Positions 17,888 through 26,974 of a stretch of 64,000 nt of DNA are shown piece by piece. The notes below the pieces were generated by a model. It did not search any database. It worked only from the letters and a program-made list of their open reading frames with translations, and was not told the origin of the DNA. The stretch is taken from positions 372,001-436,000 of the forward strand of contig NZ_WWCN01000001.1 in the NCBI RefSeq assembly GCF_009857445.1, written 5' to 3'. Origin of the DNA: Duganella flavida. Lineage in GTDB: Bacteria > Pseudomonadota > Gammaproteobacteria > Burkholderiales > Burkholderiaceae_D. The position numbers were made by a program, and so were the translations under genes. Numbering within the stretch: position 1 is the first letter of the stretch; every line of letters starts with the position of its first letter.

Positions 17888-18961
17888 TCAATACTGCAGT
17901 TGTTGGAGGATTTCGCGATAGATCGCATTCAGCGGCACCGAGCGCTCGACCGCGCCCTTCTTCACCGCTTCCTTGGGCATGCCGTACACCACGCAGCTGG
18001 CTTCATCCTGCGCCACAGTGCGCGCCCCTGCCTTGAGCATTTCCAGCAAGCCGGCAGCACCATCGTCGCCCATGCCGGTCATGATCACGCCCAGCGCGTT
18101 GGCGCCGGCAGCGCGCGCGGCGGAGCGGAACAGCACATCGACCGATGGCCGATGGCGATTCACCAGCGGGCCGTCCACCACCTCGACGAAGTACTGGGCG
18201 CCGGTGCGGCGCAACAGCATGTGTTTTCCGCCGGGCGCAATCAGCACCTGCCCTTGCAGCACGCGGTCGTTATTGGCCGCTTCCTTGACCCGCACTTCGC
18301 ACACGCTGTCCAGCCGCGCGGCAAAAGCGGCCGTGAATTTTTCCGGCATGTGCTGCACCACCACGATGCCAGGCGAAACGCGCGGCAGCGCCGTCAGCAC
18401 TTCTTCCAGCGCCTGCGTGCCACCGGTGGAGGTGCCGATGGCGACCACCCGTTCGGTGGTGGCGGTCATCGGCCGCACGTTCTCCGGCGGCAGGACGGCG
18501 TCCGCATTCAGCTTGGCCGTCACCGGCGGCGGCGCCGGACGGTTGGCCAGCTTGCCGACATGGGCGCCGGAAGCGGCGCGCACCGCCGACACCAGTTCAT
18601 CGGCGCTATCGTGCAGGAACTGCTTCAGGTCCAGGCGCGGCTTGGTGATGATGGCCACCGCGCCGGCAGTCAGCGCTTCCACTGACGTCTGCGCGCCCTT
18701 CTCGGTCAGCGTGGAGCAGATCACCACCGGCGTCGGGTGCTCGTTCATCAGCTTGCGCAGGAAAGTGATGCCATCCATCTTCGGCATTTCCACGTCCAGC
18801 ACAATCACGTCCGGCCACTGCACCTTCATGCGCTCCATCGCCAGCAGCGGGTTGGCCACCGCATGGGTAACGGTAATCCCGGGCGCCGCGTTCAGCAGGC
18901 CGCTCAGCACCTGCCGCACCACGGCGGAATCGTCGACGATCATGACCTTGATTTCACTCAT
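17888..18961 (-). CDS. cheB: CheB protein-glutamate methylesterase
   Basis: A 357-residue CheB. It has an N-terminal receiver domain with acidic pocket VDDSAVVRQ and acceptor [12 protein letters not shown] linker of about 40 residues is followed by the methylesterase domain. The catalytic triad can be placed at Ser in [12 protein letters not shown], His in [10 protein letters not shown] and Asp in MTGMGDDGA. It removes methyl groups from MCP glutamates and, with CheR, sets adaptation. The ATG overlaps the cheD stop as ATGA, so the two are translationally coupled. All domains are of normal length. Confidence 0.96.
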   Translation of the reverse strand: MSEIKVMIVDDSAVVRQVLSGLLNAAPGITVTHAVANPLLAMERMKVQWPDVIVLDVEMPKMDGITFLRKLMNEHPTPVVICSTLTEKGAQTSVEALTAGAVAIITKPRLDLKQFLHDSADELVSAVRAASGAHVGKLANRPAPPPVTAKLNADAVLPPENVRPMTATTERVVAIGTSTGGTQALEEVLTALPRVSPGIVVVQHMPEKFTAAFAARLDSVCEVRVKEAANNDRVLQGQVLIAPGGKHMLLRRTGAQYFVEVVDGPLVNRHRPSVDVLFRSAARAAGANALGVIMTGMGDDGAAGLLEMLKAGARTVAQDEASCVVYGMPKEAVKKGAVERSVPLNAIYREILQQLQY

Positions 18962-19473
18962 GCGGTCTTAGCTCCTGCGCTACCCCATCCCGGCTCCGGT
19001 GGAACCTGACGGCTCAACACCTCGCCACTGCGGATGGTAAAGATCAAATGACGGTGTCCTTCGCCAAACAGGCTCTCGGACACCACGTGTATGCCGTGCT
19101 GCTGCAACATGCTGCGCGCGTAATCGCCGTTCTGGGTGCCGATGTCGCGCACCTTGTCGGTACGCGGAAACATGGCGCCGCCGCCGAAGATCTTGCCTTG
19201 GCACTGCGCCAGCGGCACGCCGTTCTGCGCCATGCCCTCCACCAGCAGCTGCATGGCGTCGGCGCCGTACATGCCCGGCTTGTCGGATGGACGGTCGGCT
19301 TTACGGCGGCCATGGCCCGGCAGTAAAAAATGCGACATGGCGCCGATACGCAGCGCCGGATGCCACAGGGTGATCGACACACAAGAGCCGAGCAGCGTGC
19401 GCACGCGATACTGCGCATCGCCGACGAAGTACTCGCCCGGCATCAGGAAAATGTCGATCAACTTGTCACTCAT
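18958..19473 (-). CDS. cheD: CheD receptor glutamine deamidase
   Basis: A 171-residue CheD with the expected catalytic pair: Cys31 in [11 protein letters not shown] and His48 in [10 protein letters not shown]. CheD deamidates specific glutamines of MCPs and can interact with CheC-type phosphatases where those exist; no cheC is seen here. The gene overlaps cheR upstream and cheB downstream by four bases each (ATGA), forming a tight cheR-cheD-cheB adaptation module. The C-terminal region with [15 protein letters not shown] is slightly longer than in minimal CheD proteins. Confidence 0.95.
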   Translation of the reverse strand: MSDKLIDIFLMPGEYFVGDAQYRVRTLLGSCVSITLWHPALRIGAMSHFLLPGHGRRKADRPSDKPGMYGADAMQLLVEGMAQNGVPLAQCQGKIFGGGAMFPRTDKVRDIGTQNGDYARSMLQQHGIHVVSESLFGEGHRHLIFTIRSGEVLSRQVPPEPGWGSAGAKTA

Positions 19474-20279
19474 GGCTTGCGGTAAATCGAAGGTGCGACT
19501 GCTGTCATGCTGTCGTTGATATCGTTCAGCGTCTCCGAATGCCCGATCAGGAAATAGCCGCCCGGACGCAGCTGCGCCAGCAGGCGCGCCACCACCTGGC
19601 GCTTGGTCTCCAGGTTAAAGTAGATCATCACGTTGCGCAGGAAGATCACGTCAAACGTGCCGACCTTGGGCAGCGGTGCATTCAGGTTCAAATGCTGGAA
19701 CTGCACCCGCTGGCGCAGCCCGCGCTCGATCAGCATGGTGCCCGCTTCGCTGCCCTGCCCTTTCAGGCAGAAACGCTTCAGGTAAGCCGGCGGCATCTGC
19801 GAGGCGCGCTCCATCGGATAGTGGCCGCGGCGTGCGCTTTGCAGCACGCGGGTGCTGATGTCGGTGCCCAGCACTTCCCACGCGGCGTCCTCGCCGATCA
19901 CGTCGGCCAGCACCATCGAGATACTGTACGCTTCCTCGCCGCTGGAACTGGCGGCGCTCCACACGCGCAAGGTGCGGTTCTTGTCGCGCGCCTCCTGCGC
20001 CAGTTCGCGCAGCAGCGCGAAGTGCTTAGGCTCGCGGAAGAAGTATGTCTCGTTGGTGGTCAGCAGGTCGACTGCCATTTGCAGTTCGGCCGGCTGCGCA
20101 CGGCTTTCCAGCAGTCGCAGGTAGTCGCCGTAGCTATCGAGCTGGTAATGCGCCAGCCGTTTGGCCAAACGGCCGCTGACCAGCGCCTGCTTGCCATTGG
20201 CCATAGTGATGCCTGCCGCATCGTAGATGAAACGCTGGAACTGCACGAACTCGCGATCGGTGATCATCGCCACTGGCAT
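19470..20279 (-). CDS. cheR: CheR MCP methyltransferase
   Basis: A 269-residue CheR, using SAM to methylate MCP glutamates. It shows TNETYFFREPKHF, the SAM-binding SAASSSGEEAYSISM (a variant of the usual CSTGEEPYS) and VIFLRNVMIYF. I place the start at the ATG at 20279, after the cheW stop at 20293; a longer frame from 20330 would overlap cheW and add residues unlike the family. It is coupled to cheD by a four-base overlap. The MCPs of the cluster end in motifs that could tether this enzyme. Confidence 0.94.
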   Translation of the reverse strand: MPVAMITDREFVQFQRFIYDAAGITMANGKQALVSGRLAKRLAHYQLDSYGDYLRLLESRAQPAELQMAVDLLTTNETYFFREPKHFALLRELAQEARDKNRTLRVWSAASSSGEEAYSISMVLADVIGEDAAWEVLGTDISTRVLQSARRGHYPMERASQMPPAYLKRFCLKGQGSEAGTMLIERGLRQRVQFQHLNLNAPLPKVGTFDVIFLRNVMIYFNLETKRQVVARLLAQLRPGGYFLIGHSETLNDINDSMTAVAPSIYRKP

Positions 20280-20292
20280 AGCATCCCGCCTC

Positions 20293-20850
20293 TCAGGCCG
20301 CGACGGCGGCGGTGCCGCGCGCCATTTCAACGATTTCCTCGCTCGACAGCACGTGCTCGATGTCGAGCAGGATCACGAAGCGGCCGTTGTATTTACCCAT
20401 GCCGGCGATGAAATCAGGCCGGATGCGGGTGCCGAATGACGGCGGCGGTTCGATATCGGCAGCGGCGATTTCCACCACCGCGTTGACCGCGTCCACCAGC
20501 ATGCCCAGCACCTGCTTGCAATCGCCCTCTTCGCCCTCGGTTTCGACGATGACGATGCAGCTACGTTTGCCGATGGTGCTTGGCGCGCGGCCAAAGCGGG
20601 CCGACAAATCCATCACCGGCACCACCGCGCCGCGCAGGTTGATCACGCCGCGCACGCAGTCCGGCATCATCGGGACCGTGGCCAGGCTGCCGTATTCGAT
20701 GATTTCCTTGATGTGCAAGATGCCGACCGCGTACTGCTCCTCGCCCAGCATGAAGGTCAGGAACTGGCTAGGCAGCGCAGCACCGCTTTGCAGTGCGACG
20801 ATGGCGCTGCTCCCGTAGGTGACTACATTGGCGTCGATTGCGGCACTCAT
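20293..20850 (-). CDS. cheW: CheW adaptor, copy 1
   Basis: A 185-residue CheW-domain protein with FLTFMLGEEQYAVGILHIKEIIEY, a central GVINLRGAVVPVMDLSARFG and a closing GMGKYNGRFVILLDIEHVLS. It bridges CheA and MCPs. It has short additional tails at both ends compared with copy 2 (about 20 residues before the fold and an alanine-rich end). It lies 11 bases after cheA, so it is probably the main CheW of the signalling complex. Confidence 0.94.
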   Translation of the reverse strand: MSAAIDANVVTYGSSAIVALQSGAALPSQFLTFMLGEEQYAVGILHIKEIIEYGSLATVPMMPDCVRGVINLRGAVVPVMDLSARFGRAPSTIGKRSCIVIVETEGEEGDCKQVLGMLVDAVNAVVEIAAADIEPPPSFGTRIRPDFIAGMGKYNGRFVILLDIEHVLSSEEIVEMARGTAAVAA

Positions 20851-20860
20851 GTTTTCCTCT

Positions 20861-23014
20861 CTATGCGGCCAGCGCCACGGCGCCCTTGCCGCTCACAGTG
20901 TTCATCAATGCCGCCACATCGAGGATCAGCGCCACTTCGCCGCTGCCCAGGATGGTGGAACCGCTGATGCATTTAACTTCGCTGAACATCGGGCTCAGTG
21001 GCTTGATCACGGTCTGGAATTCGCCCAGCAGGGTGTCGACCACCAGCCCGGCGCGGTGGTTGCCGAACTTCAGCACCACGATGCTCTCGCGCCGCGTGGC
21101 CGCACCGCCGACGCGGAACAACTCGCGCAGGCGCACCAGCGGCAGCACTTGTCCACGCAGGTTGGTGTAGTCCTGTCCCGGTTCGGTGGCGTACTCGATA
21201 CACTCTTCGATCATGTCGAGCGGGATCACGAACACCGACGATCCAATCTGCACCAGGAAGCCGTCGATGATGGCCAGCGTCAGCGGCAGGCGCACGGTGA
21301 CGGTGGTGCCCTGCCCTTCCTTGCTGCTGACGTCCACGCTGCCGCGCAGCGCCTGGATATTCCGCTTCACCACGTCCATGCCGACGCCGCGCCCAGACAG
21401 GTTGGTGATCTTCTCCGCCGTCGAGAAACCGGCTTCGAAAATCAGGTTGTAGATTTCGCTGTCGGTCAGCTTGCGGTCGGCGTCCACCAGCCCGCGCTCG
21501 ACCGCCTTGGCGAGAATTTTCTCCTTGCGCAAACCGCCACCATCGTCGCTCACTTCAATCACGATGCTGCCCGATTCATGGAAGGCATTCAGCTTGATCA
21601 TGCCCTTGGCCGACTTGCCGGCCGCCAGCCGCACCTCGGCCGGTTCAATGCCGTGGTCCATCGCGTTGCGCACCAGGTGCATCAGCGGATCGCCGATTTT
21701 CTCCACCACAGTTTTGTCCAGCTCCGAATCTTCGCCGTCGACGATCAGGCCGATGTCCTTGCCCAGTTCACGCGCCACGTCGTGCACCACGCGCTGGAAG
21801 CGGTTGAAGGTGGCGCCGATTTTCACCATGCGCAGCTCCAGCGCGGCGTCGCGCACATCTTCTACCAACCCGGTCAAGGTGGAGGTGCACTCCAGCAGTT
21901 CGGCATTGTGGATCTTCTGGCCGATCAGGCTGGCGCGGGCGCCGGCGATAATCAGTTCCCCCACCAGGTCAATCAGTCGATCCAGCTTGTCGGAATCGAC
22001 GCGGATGGAACGGCTCTCCTGCGCCTTCTGGTCGCTGACCTGCTTTTGCTTGGCCAGCGCGGCTTCCACCACTACCGGCGGCACATTGCCGCCGCCAACC
22101 AGGATGCTGCCCAGCTGCTGTGCGGGCGCATCTTCCTCTTTGTGCGATTGCTGCTGCAACGCGCCGTCCAGCTCCTGCTGGGTCACGCTACCGCAGCGAA
22201 CTAAAATTTCCCCAAGGCGCGCGGCCTGCTCCGGCAAGGCGCGGATCAAATTCACATACTCGGACACCTTGCTGTGCGGCGGGATGATGCGGATCTCGCA
22301 GTCTTCCTGCACGAACTCGAACACGCCGGCGATGGCGTCGCGGTCGGCCGTGCTGTCGAAGGCGATTTCAAAACCGAGGTAGCACAGCTCTGCATCCATT
22401 TCATCGGCGGGCGGCAGCGCGTCCGGAATGGTGGCAATGCCGACCACGCGCCCCAGCTTGGACAGGTAGCGCAGGAAGGCGATAGGGTCCATCCCGTTCT
22501 GCAGCACGATACGGCCGAAGCGCAGCGAGATATGCCAGTAGTCGCTGTCGCCACGCTCGTTGTCGATGCGCTCCACGCTCGGTTCCACGTGCAGCACTGG
22601 CACCGCCGCCGGCGCAGCCTCGCCATCCATGTGGCGGCGCAGCTGCTGCTGCAGCATCTCGCCTTCCGGCGCGGTATCGGGATCTTGTTCGTGCTGGCCA
22701 GCGGCCAGGCCGTTCACCATGCCGGTCAGGTAGTCGCAGCAGGACAGCAGCAGCACCACCATTTCGTCGTTCAGCGTCACGCTGCCGTCGCGCACCTTGT
22801 CCAGCAAGCTTTCCACCACGTGGGTGAAGCCGACCATGTGGTCAAGGCTGAACAAGCCCGCCGAACCCTTGATGGTGTGGGCGGCGCGGAAGATGGCGTT
22901 AATCGCCTCGTCCTGGTCGCCCGCAAGGTCGACGTTGAGCAGCGCGTTTTCCATTTCTTCCAGCAGCTCGCGGCTCTCGGCGATGAATGTCTGTAGCGCT
23001 TCGTCCAGATTCAT
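20861..23014 (-). CDS. cheA: CheA histidine kinase with tandem MshEN-like motifs
   Basis: The 717-residue kinase has a P1 phosphotransfer domain with His46 in AAHTIKGSAG. A middle domain at about 158-248 follows. Two 24-residue motifs lie at 266-289 (RLGEILVRCGSV...) and 300-323 (QLGSILVGGGNV...). P3 dimerisation begins about 337 (KLDRLIDLVGEL). The ATPase has HLVRNAMDHGIE, SDDGGGL and GRGVGMDVV, and a CheW-like P5 ends the protein. The tandem motifs resemble those of the MshEN c-di-GMP-binding domain of type II/IV secretion ATPases; binding here is untested. It phosphorylates CheY and CheB in response to MCP state. The longer-than-usual linker between P1 and P3 is the notable feature. It follows the STAS gene after 11 bases. 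Confidence 0.95.
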   Translation of the reverse strand: MNLDEALQTFIAESRELLEEMENALLNVDLAGDQDEAINAIFRAAHTIKGSAGLFSLDHMVGFTHVVESLLDKVRDGSVTLNDEMVVLLLSCCDYLTGMVNGLAAGQHEQDPDTAPEGEMLQQQLRRHMDGEAAPAAVPVLHVEPSVERIDNERGDSDYWHISLRFGRIVLQNGMDPIAFLRYLSKLGRVVGIATIPDALPPADEMDAELCYLGFEIAFDSTADRDAIAGVFEFVQEDCEIRIIPPHSKVSEYVNLIRALPEQAARLGEILVRCGSVTQQELDGALQQQSHKEEDAPAQQLGSILVGGGNVPPVVVEAALAKQKQVSDQKAQESRSIRVDSDKLDRLIDLVGELIIAGARASLIGQKIHNAELLECTSTLTGLVEDVRDAALELRMVKIGATFNRFQRVVHDVARELGKDIGLIVDGEDSELDKTVVEKIGDPLMHLVRNAMDHGIEPAEVRLAAGKSAKGMIKLNAFHESGSIVIEVSDDGGGLRKEKILAKAVERGLVDADRKLTDSEIYNLIFEAGFSTAEKITNLSGRGVGMDVVKRNIQALRGSVDVSSKEGQGTTVTVRLPLTLAIIDGFLVQIGSSVFVIPLDMIEECIEYATEPGQDYTNLRGQVLPLVRLRELFRVGGAATRRESIVVLKFGNHRAGLVVDTLLGEFQTVIKPLSPMFSEVKCISGSTILGSGEVALILDVAALMNTVSGKGAVALAA

Positions 23015-23025
23015 GGGGCACTCCC

Positions 23026-23322
23026 TCAGGCGTGTATCAACACGGCGTCGCCGAAGAAGGCGACTAAATCGAGCATCTCGAAAATCTCCACCACGGCAGG
23101 GCTGTGCTGCAGCAGGCGCAGTTCGCGCTGGTCGACGGCGGCGGTCTGCTTGGCCAGCATCAGCACTTGCAGGCCGGCGGTGTCCAGCTCCGTCACGCCG
23201 GACAGGTCGATCTCCAGCACGCGCGTCTTGCGCAGCGCATCGAGTACGGTGACTTTCAAATCAGCGGCGCGGTAAATGGTCATCTCGCCGTCGATCGCAA
23301 TCCGGGTGACATCATCAGCCAT
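23026..23322 (-). CDS. STAS-domain protein
   Basis: A 98-residue single STAS domain of the anti-sigma-factor-antagonist type, with the core LEIDLSGVTELDTAGLQVLMLA. The position usually occupied by a phosphorylatable serine (D-S-A-G) is a threonine here (D-T-A-G), which could still be phosphorylated. No cognate kinase of the RsbW type is present in the window. In similar betaproteobacterial and Pseudomonas clusters a STAS protein sits between cheY and cheA, as here, and is taken to be part of the chemosensory complex. Its exact task is unknown. Confidence 0.88.
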   Translation of the reverse strand: MADDVTRIAIDGEMTIYRAADLKVTVLDALRKTRVLEIDLSGVTELDTAGLQVLMLAKQTAAVDQRELRLLQHSPAVVEIFEMLDLVAFFGDAVLIHA

Positions 23323-23337
23323 CGCAGCCTCCGTGGA

Positions 23338-23706
23338 TTATGGCAGTACCAGTTTGGCGACGGCGCCCAGCAGCACTTCCGGCTTGAAGGGCTTGACCAC
23401 CCACGCCTTGGCGCCGGCTGCCTTGCCTTCTTCCTTCTTGCCTTCCGCCGACTCGGTGGTCAGCATGATCACCGGCGTGAATTTGTACAGCGGCAGCTGC
23501 TTGAATTCTTTGACGAAGGTGATGCCGTCCATATTCGGCATATTCACATCGCACACCACCAGGTGGATTTTCTGGCCAGTGCATTTGGACAGTGCGTCCA
23601 TGCCGTCGCGTCCTTCGATCACATCGTAGCCCGCGCCCTTCAACGCAATGCCGACCACTTGACGCAAGGAGGCCGAGTCGTCGACCACCATAATGGTTTT
23701 TGCCAT
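23338..23706 (-). CDS. cheY: CheY-like single-domain response regulator
   Basis: A 122-residue receiver domain with the acidic pair VVDDSAS, acceptor Asp53 in VVCDVNMPNMDG, the TTES switch region and the conserved lysine in WVVKPF. It contains no output domain, so it acts by binding a partner such as the flagellar switch or a motility ATPase. As the only stand-alone receiver in the cluster it is the likely main CheA target. A short lysine/glutamate-rich stretch (EGKKEEGK) follows the switch threonine region. It lies 14 bases after the MCP-like gene. Confidence 0.93.
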   Translation of the reverse strand: MAKTIMVVDDSASLRQVVGIALKGAGYDVIEGRDGMDALSKCTGQKIHLVVCDVNMPNMDGITFVKEFKQLPLYKFTPVIMLTTESAEGKKEEGKAAGAKAWVVKPFKPEVLLGAVAKLVLP

Positions 23707-23720
23707 GTTCTAACCTACCT

Positions 23721-24884
23721 TCAGAAAAAAGTAATCTCGTCGGCTTCCGCCGCAGCTGGCGCCGCGAGCTTGGCGCCACTGTGCACTGCGTGTTCTTCCG
23801 CCATTGCATAGGTCTTTTGCAGGTCGTGCATCAGGCGGTCCGGATCGAGCGCTTCCAGCCTGCCGCCGGCCACGTAGATGTCACGGTTCTCGCGCAGCAC
23901 CGCCGGCAGCTGCTCCATGTTCTCGCGCACGTGCGCCATCACCTGGCTGACGCGGTCCTGGAACTGCAGCTGCACCAGCGCCTCGCCCACTTCGCCCTGG
24001 ATGCCGACGCTGTTCTGCTTGAGCTGCTCGGATTGCCCCACCAGCGCATCGGTGATCTGGCGGAACTCGCTGAGCACCGCGTCGATCATGCCTTCGGCCG
24101 ACTGCATGGATTTATCTTCCGCTTCGCTCGACTGGTCGGCAGCCTGGCTGGCAGCCAAAATGGCGCTGCTGATCAAGCCCACGCGGTTAGTGATTTCCTT
24201 GCCGGTTTCGGCCGAGCGCATCGACAGCTGGCGCACTTCCTGCGCCACCACCGCGAAGCCGCGTCCGGCAGGACCGGCGCGCGCCGCTTCAATCGCCGCG
24301 TTCAGCGCCAGCAGATTGGTCTGGGCGGCGATGCTGGCCACGCCTTCGGCCATGCCGCGCAGCTCGCGCGTAAAGCGTTCCAGGTCTTTGATCTGTGCCA
24401 GCATGGCCTGCTTGGAGGACATGGCCGACTTCATCGACGTCACCACCGAACCAAGCCGTTTTTCGCTATGGCTGAACACATCGGTGATGGAAGCGCCGCC
24501 GGCGCAATCGGCACTGGAGACGTGCACTGCGTTGTCGAGCTTGTCGACGATGTTGGAGAAGCGCGAGGCCAGGTCGGAGACCGCTTCCTCCATCTGGGTG
24601 CGCGAGTTTTCGATGTGGCGGCACCACACCGGCATCACCGTATCGCCGAAGCGTTCGCGTGCGGCGAGGTAGTCGTCGATCATGGCGTTGTCACCGGTAG
24701 CGCTAACCGTACCGAAGCCGGTGTCGCGCGTCAGCCATGCGGCGGCGCCCAGCAACAGCGCTGCCCAGACCAGTGTGTACCATCCGTAGCTGCCCCAACC
24801 TGCCACCACGGTGCCCAATGCGCCCGCGCCGGCTAAGCCGAAGGGCACTAGCATTTTGCTATTTGCAATGCTTTGTTTATTCAC
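23721..24884 (-). CDS. MCP-like signalling protein with CheZ-like DxxxQ motif
   Basis: A 387-residue protein. Two hydrophobic segments near residues 12-48 lack a periplasmic sensor between them, and no HAMP is seen. An MCP hairpin core follows (about 165-240, [20 protein letters not shown]). A helical extension contains [10 protein letters not shown], with Asp310 and Gln314. This D-x-x-x-Q pattern within FQD...Q matches the active-site helix of the CheY phosphatase CheZ (FQDLTGQ). The protein ends in EADEITFF, an acidic-aromatic tail comparable to CheZ's CheY-binding C-peptide. No separate cheZ, cheC or cheX was found in the cluster, so a role in CheY dephosphorylation is attractive but is inference. 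It is the first gene before cheY. Confidence 0.8.
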   Translation of the reverse strand: MNKQSIANSKMLVPFGLAGAGALGTVVAGWGSYGWYTLVWAALLLGAAAWLTRDTGFGTVSATGDNAMIDDYLAARERFGDTVMPVWCRHIENSRTQMEEAVSDLASRFSNIVDKLDNAVHVSSADCAGGASITDVFSHSEKRLGSVVTSMKSAMSSKQAMLAQIKDLERFTRELRGMAEGVASIAAQTNLLALNAAIEAARAGPAGRGFAVVAQEVRQLSMRSAETGKEITNRVGLISSAILAASQAADQSSEAEDKSMQSAEGMIDAVLSEFRQITDALVGQSEQLKQNSVGIQGEVGEALVQLQFQDRVSQVMAHVRENMEQLPAVLRENRDIYVAGGRLEALDPDRLMHDLQKTYAMAEEHAVHSGAKLAAPAAAEADEITFF

Positions 24885-25027
24885 TGGATGCCACTCCGTT
24901 TTTGTCTACCAATATTCCCCTCACCACTGCGGGTGGGGAAATCCATTGTAGCTGTAGTTTCATGCCCCAGCGGCCACAAATGCCCACGCTGCGAGTTAAA
25001 AAATGTGAAGACGAATCGCAGCGAGCC

Positions 25028-25054
25028 TTATCGCCAAAGGACTCCTTTATTTTC
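25028..25054 (-). promoter_or_regulatory. Candidate sigma-28 (FliA) promoter of the chemotaxis operon
   Basis: Read on the minus strand this is GAAA, a 15-base spacer, then GGCGATAA. The FliA consensus is TAAA, 15 bases, GCCGATAA, so two positions differ. It stands about 144 bases before the start of the MCP-like gene at 24884, in the only gap upstream of the cluster. The same bases also allow a weaker sigma-70 reading (TTGAAA, 17 bases, CGATAA). Confidence 0.45.
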
Positions 25055-25115
25055 AACGAGATGCAAATTGCTAGTAACTTGTTGCGCAACCGCATCAAGT
25101 TCATTGCTGCAGTTG

Positions 25116-26723
25116 CTACGCTAGCAGTGCACGCGATGACGACGCCACCGGACGCCGCAGCGGCACTACTTCTTCCAGTTTAAAAATGCTGACTGCTTCG
25201 GCAAGCTTGCCAGCTTGCTCTTGCATGGAGCCGGCGGCGGCGGCGGCCTGCTCCACCAGTGCCGCGTTTTGCTGCGTCACGTGGTCCATCTGCGAGATGG
25301 CGAGATTGATTTGCTCGATGCCGTGGGTCTGCTCCACACTGGCATTGCTGATCTCGCCGACGATGGCGGTAACGCGGCGGATGCTGGACACCACCTCCTC
25401 CATGGTGCTGCCGGCCTGCCCCACCAGCCGCGTGCCCGCTTCCACCTTGCCGACCGAGTCATCGATCAGCACCTTGATTTCCTTGGCGGCGCTGGCCGAG
25501 CGTTGCGCCAGGCTGCGCACTTCCGACGCTACCACTGCGAAGCCGCGCCCCTGCTCGCCAGCGCGCGCTGCTTCCACGGCGGCGTTCAGCGCCAGGATAT
25601 TGGTCTGGAAAGCGATGCCGTCGATCACGCCGATGATGTCGACAATCTTCTTCGATGAAGCATCGATCGAGGCCATGGTTTGCACCACGTCCGACACCAC
25701 GGCGCCGCCGCGCTGCGCCACCTCGGCAGCGTTGGCCGCCAGCTGGTTGGCCTGGCGTGCGTTCTCGGCGTTCTGCTTGACGGTGCTGGTCAGCTCCTCC
25801 ATTGAGGAGGCGGTTTCCTCCAGCGAGCTGGCTTGCTCCTCGGTGCGCGACGACAGGTCGAGATTGCCGGCGGCGATTTGCGACGAGGCGGTAGCGATAG
25901 TGTCCGTACCCTTGCGCACGTCACCAACGATGGTCACCAGGCTGGACGACATGCGGTTGAGTGCATGCAGCAGCTGGCCCGGTTCGTCCTTGCTGAAGTC
26001 CTCGGCGCTGCGGTGGCTGTGGTCGACCAGGTCGCCGCTGGCGACGCACTCGGCCAATGCCACCGCTTCATTAATGGGACGCGTAATGCCGGTGGTCAGC
26101 CACCACGCGAAGCTGATGCCAAAGCCCACCACCAGCACTGCCAGCAAGGCCAGCTGGTTGCGGCTGCTGACCGCCACCTCTTCGATTTTCTCGGCGGCGG
26201 CGTCGATCTCCTTGCGCTGGTGATCGAGTATGCGTTGCAGCATGCTCTCGTACACTTTGGAGGACGGCAGGTAGACTTGTTCCAGCAGCCGTGTGGCTTC
26301 GTCCGCATCGCCCGCTGCCTTGGCCTTCATCAGGCCGTCGCGCGAGCTGACATAGGTCTTGCGGGTTTCCACCAGCTCGCCCATCAGCTGCTTGTCGCTG
26401 TCGCTGGACAGCTCTTCGATTTTCTTGATCAGGCCTTGCGAGAAGGCGGTGCCAGACTTGGCTTCTTCGGCAAAGAAGGTGGCCAGCGACGGGTCAGCGC
26501 TCTTGGCCACGGCCGTGGTGCGGCGGATGCCGGCGTAGACGGTGCGATACCAGTCTGAAATCAGGCGTTCCTTGGCCAAAGGCAGCGCCATCATCTCGCG
26601 TGTGGATTCGGCCACGCCCTGCAATCGATAAATGCCTAGCCCCGTGTTCAGGACAAGGATGGCAAGGATGACAGTGAAGCCAAACGACATCCGCCTGCCT
26701 ATGCTGAGATCAGATATTTTCAT
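25116..26723 (-). CDS. Methyl-accepting chemotaxis protein (Tar-like, 4HB_MCP)
   Basis: A 535-residue transducer. An N-terminal membrane segment (about 12-32) leads into a four-helix periplasmic sensor. A second membrane segment lies near 190-212. HAMP begins with [23 protein letters not shown], and a signalling hairpin with [23 protein letters not shown] follows. A second [12 protein letters not shown] helix belongs to the methylation-accessible region. It ends in ASSSRALLA and has no CheR-tether pentapeptide, unlike the MCPs inside the cluster. AAGGAGA precedes the ATG at 26723. It is separated from the chemotaxis operon by 231 bases and is divergent from a Crp/Fnr-type regulator, so it is probably its own transcript. 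Confidence 0.94.
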   Translation of the reverse strand: MKISDLSIGRRMSFGFTVILAILVLNTGLGIYRLQGVAESTREMMALPLAKERLISDWYRTVYAGIRRTTAVAKSADPSLATFFAEEAKSGTAFSQGLIKKIEELSSDSDKQLMGELVETRKTYVSSRDGLMKAKAAGDADEATRLLEQVYLPSSKVYESMLQRILDHQRKEIDAAAEKIEEVAVSSRNQLALLAVLVVGFGISFAWWLTTGITRPINEAVALAECVASGDLVDHSHRSAEDFSKDEPGQLLHALNRMSSSLVTIVGDVRKGTDTIATASSQIAAGNLDLSSRTEEQASSLEETASSMEELTSTVKQNAENARQANQLAANAAEVAQRGGAVVSDVVQTMASIDASSKKIVDIIGVIDGIAFQTNILALNAAVEAARAGEQGRGFAVVASEVRSLAQRSASAAKEIKVLIDDSVGKVEAGTRLVGQAGSTMEEVVSSIRRVTAIVGEISNASVEQTHGIEQINLAISQMDHVTQQNAALVEQAAAAAGSMQEQAGKLAEAVSIFKLEEVVPLRRPVASSSRALLA

Positions 26724-26866
26724 GCCGGTCTCCTTATCGAATTGTTCTTCAATAGTAACGCGATCCAGCAGCTACGGCGAGATCTTCAACATCTGTTCAA
26801 CTGCTTGAAGTTTGAAATATATTTTAATTTCCATTCTAATCTGCAACAAATCTTGCACCATAGGCT

Positions 26867-26882
26867 GTGAAAACGTTTACAC
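26867..26882. promoter_or_regulatory. Near-perfect 16-bp palindrome in divergent promoter region
   Basis: The sequence GTGAAAACGTTTACAC is an inverted repeat with one mismatched pair and an AACGTT centre, similar in form to LacI/GalR-type operators. It lies in the 251-base gap between the MCP (minus, starting 26723) and the Crp/Fnr-type gene (plus, starting 26975). No LacI-family gene is in the window. Confidence 0.4.
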
Positions 26883-26974
26883 TTTCAACTTCAATTTGTA
26901 CGGCCGTTTACATAGCAGGATTTAAAATACAACATTGCTGGTTCGGCCATCCCGCACTCCTAAACCACTGAGTC

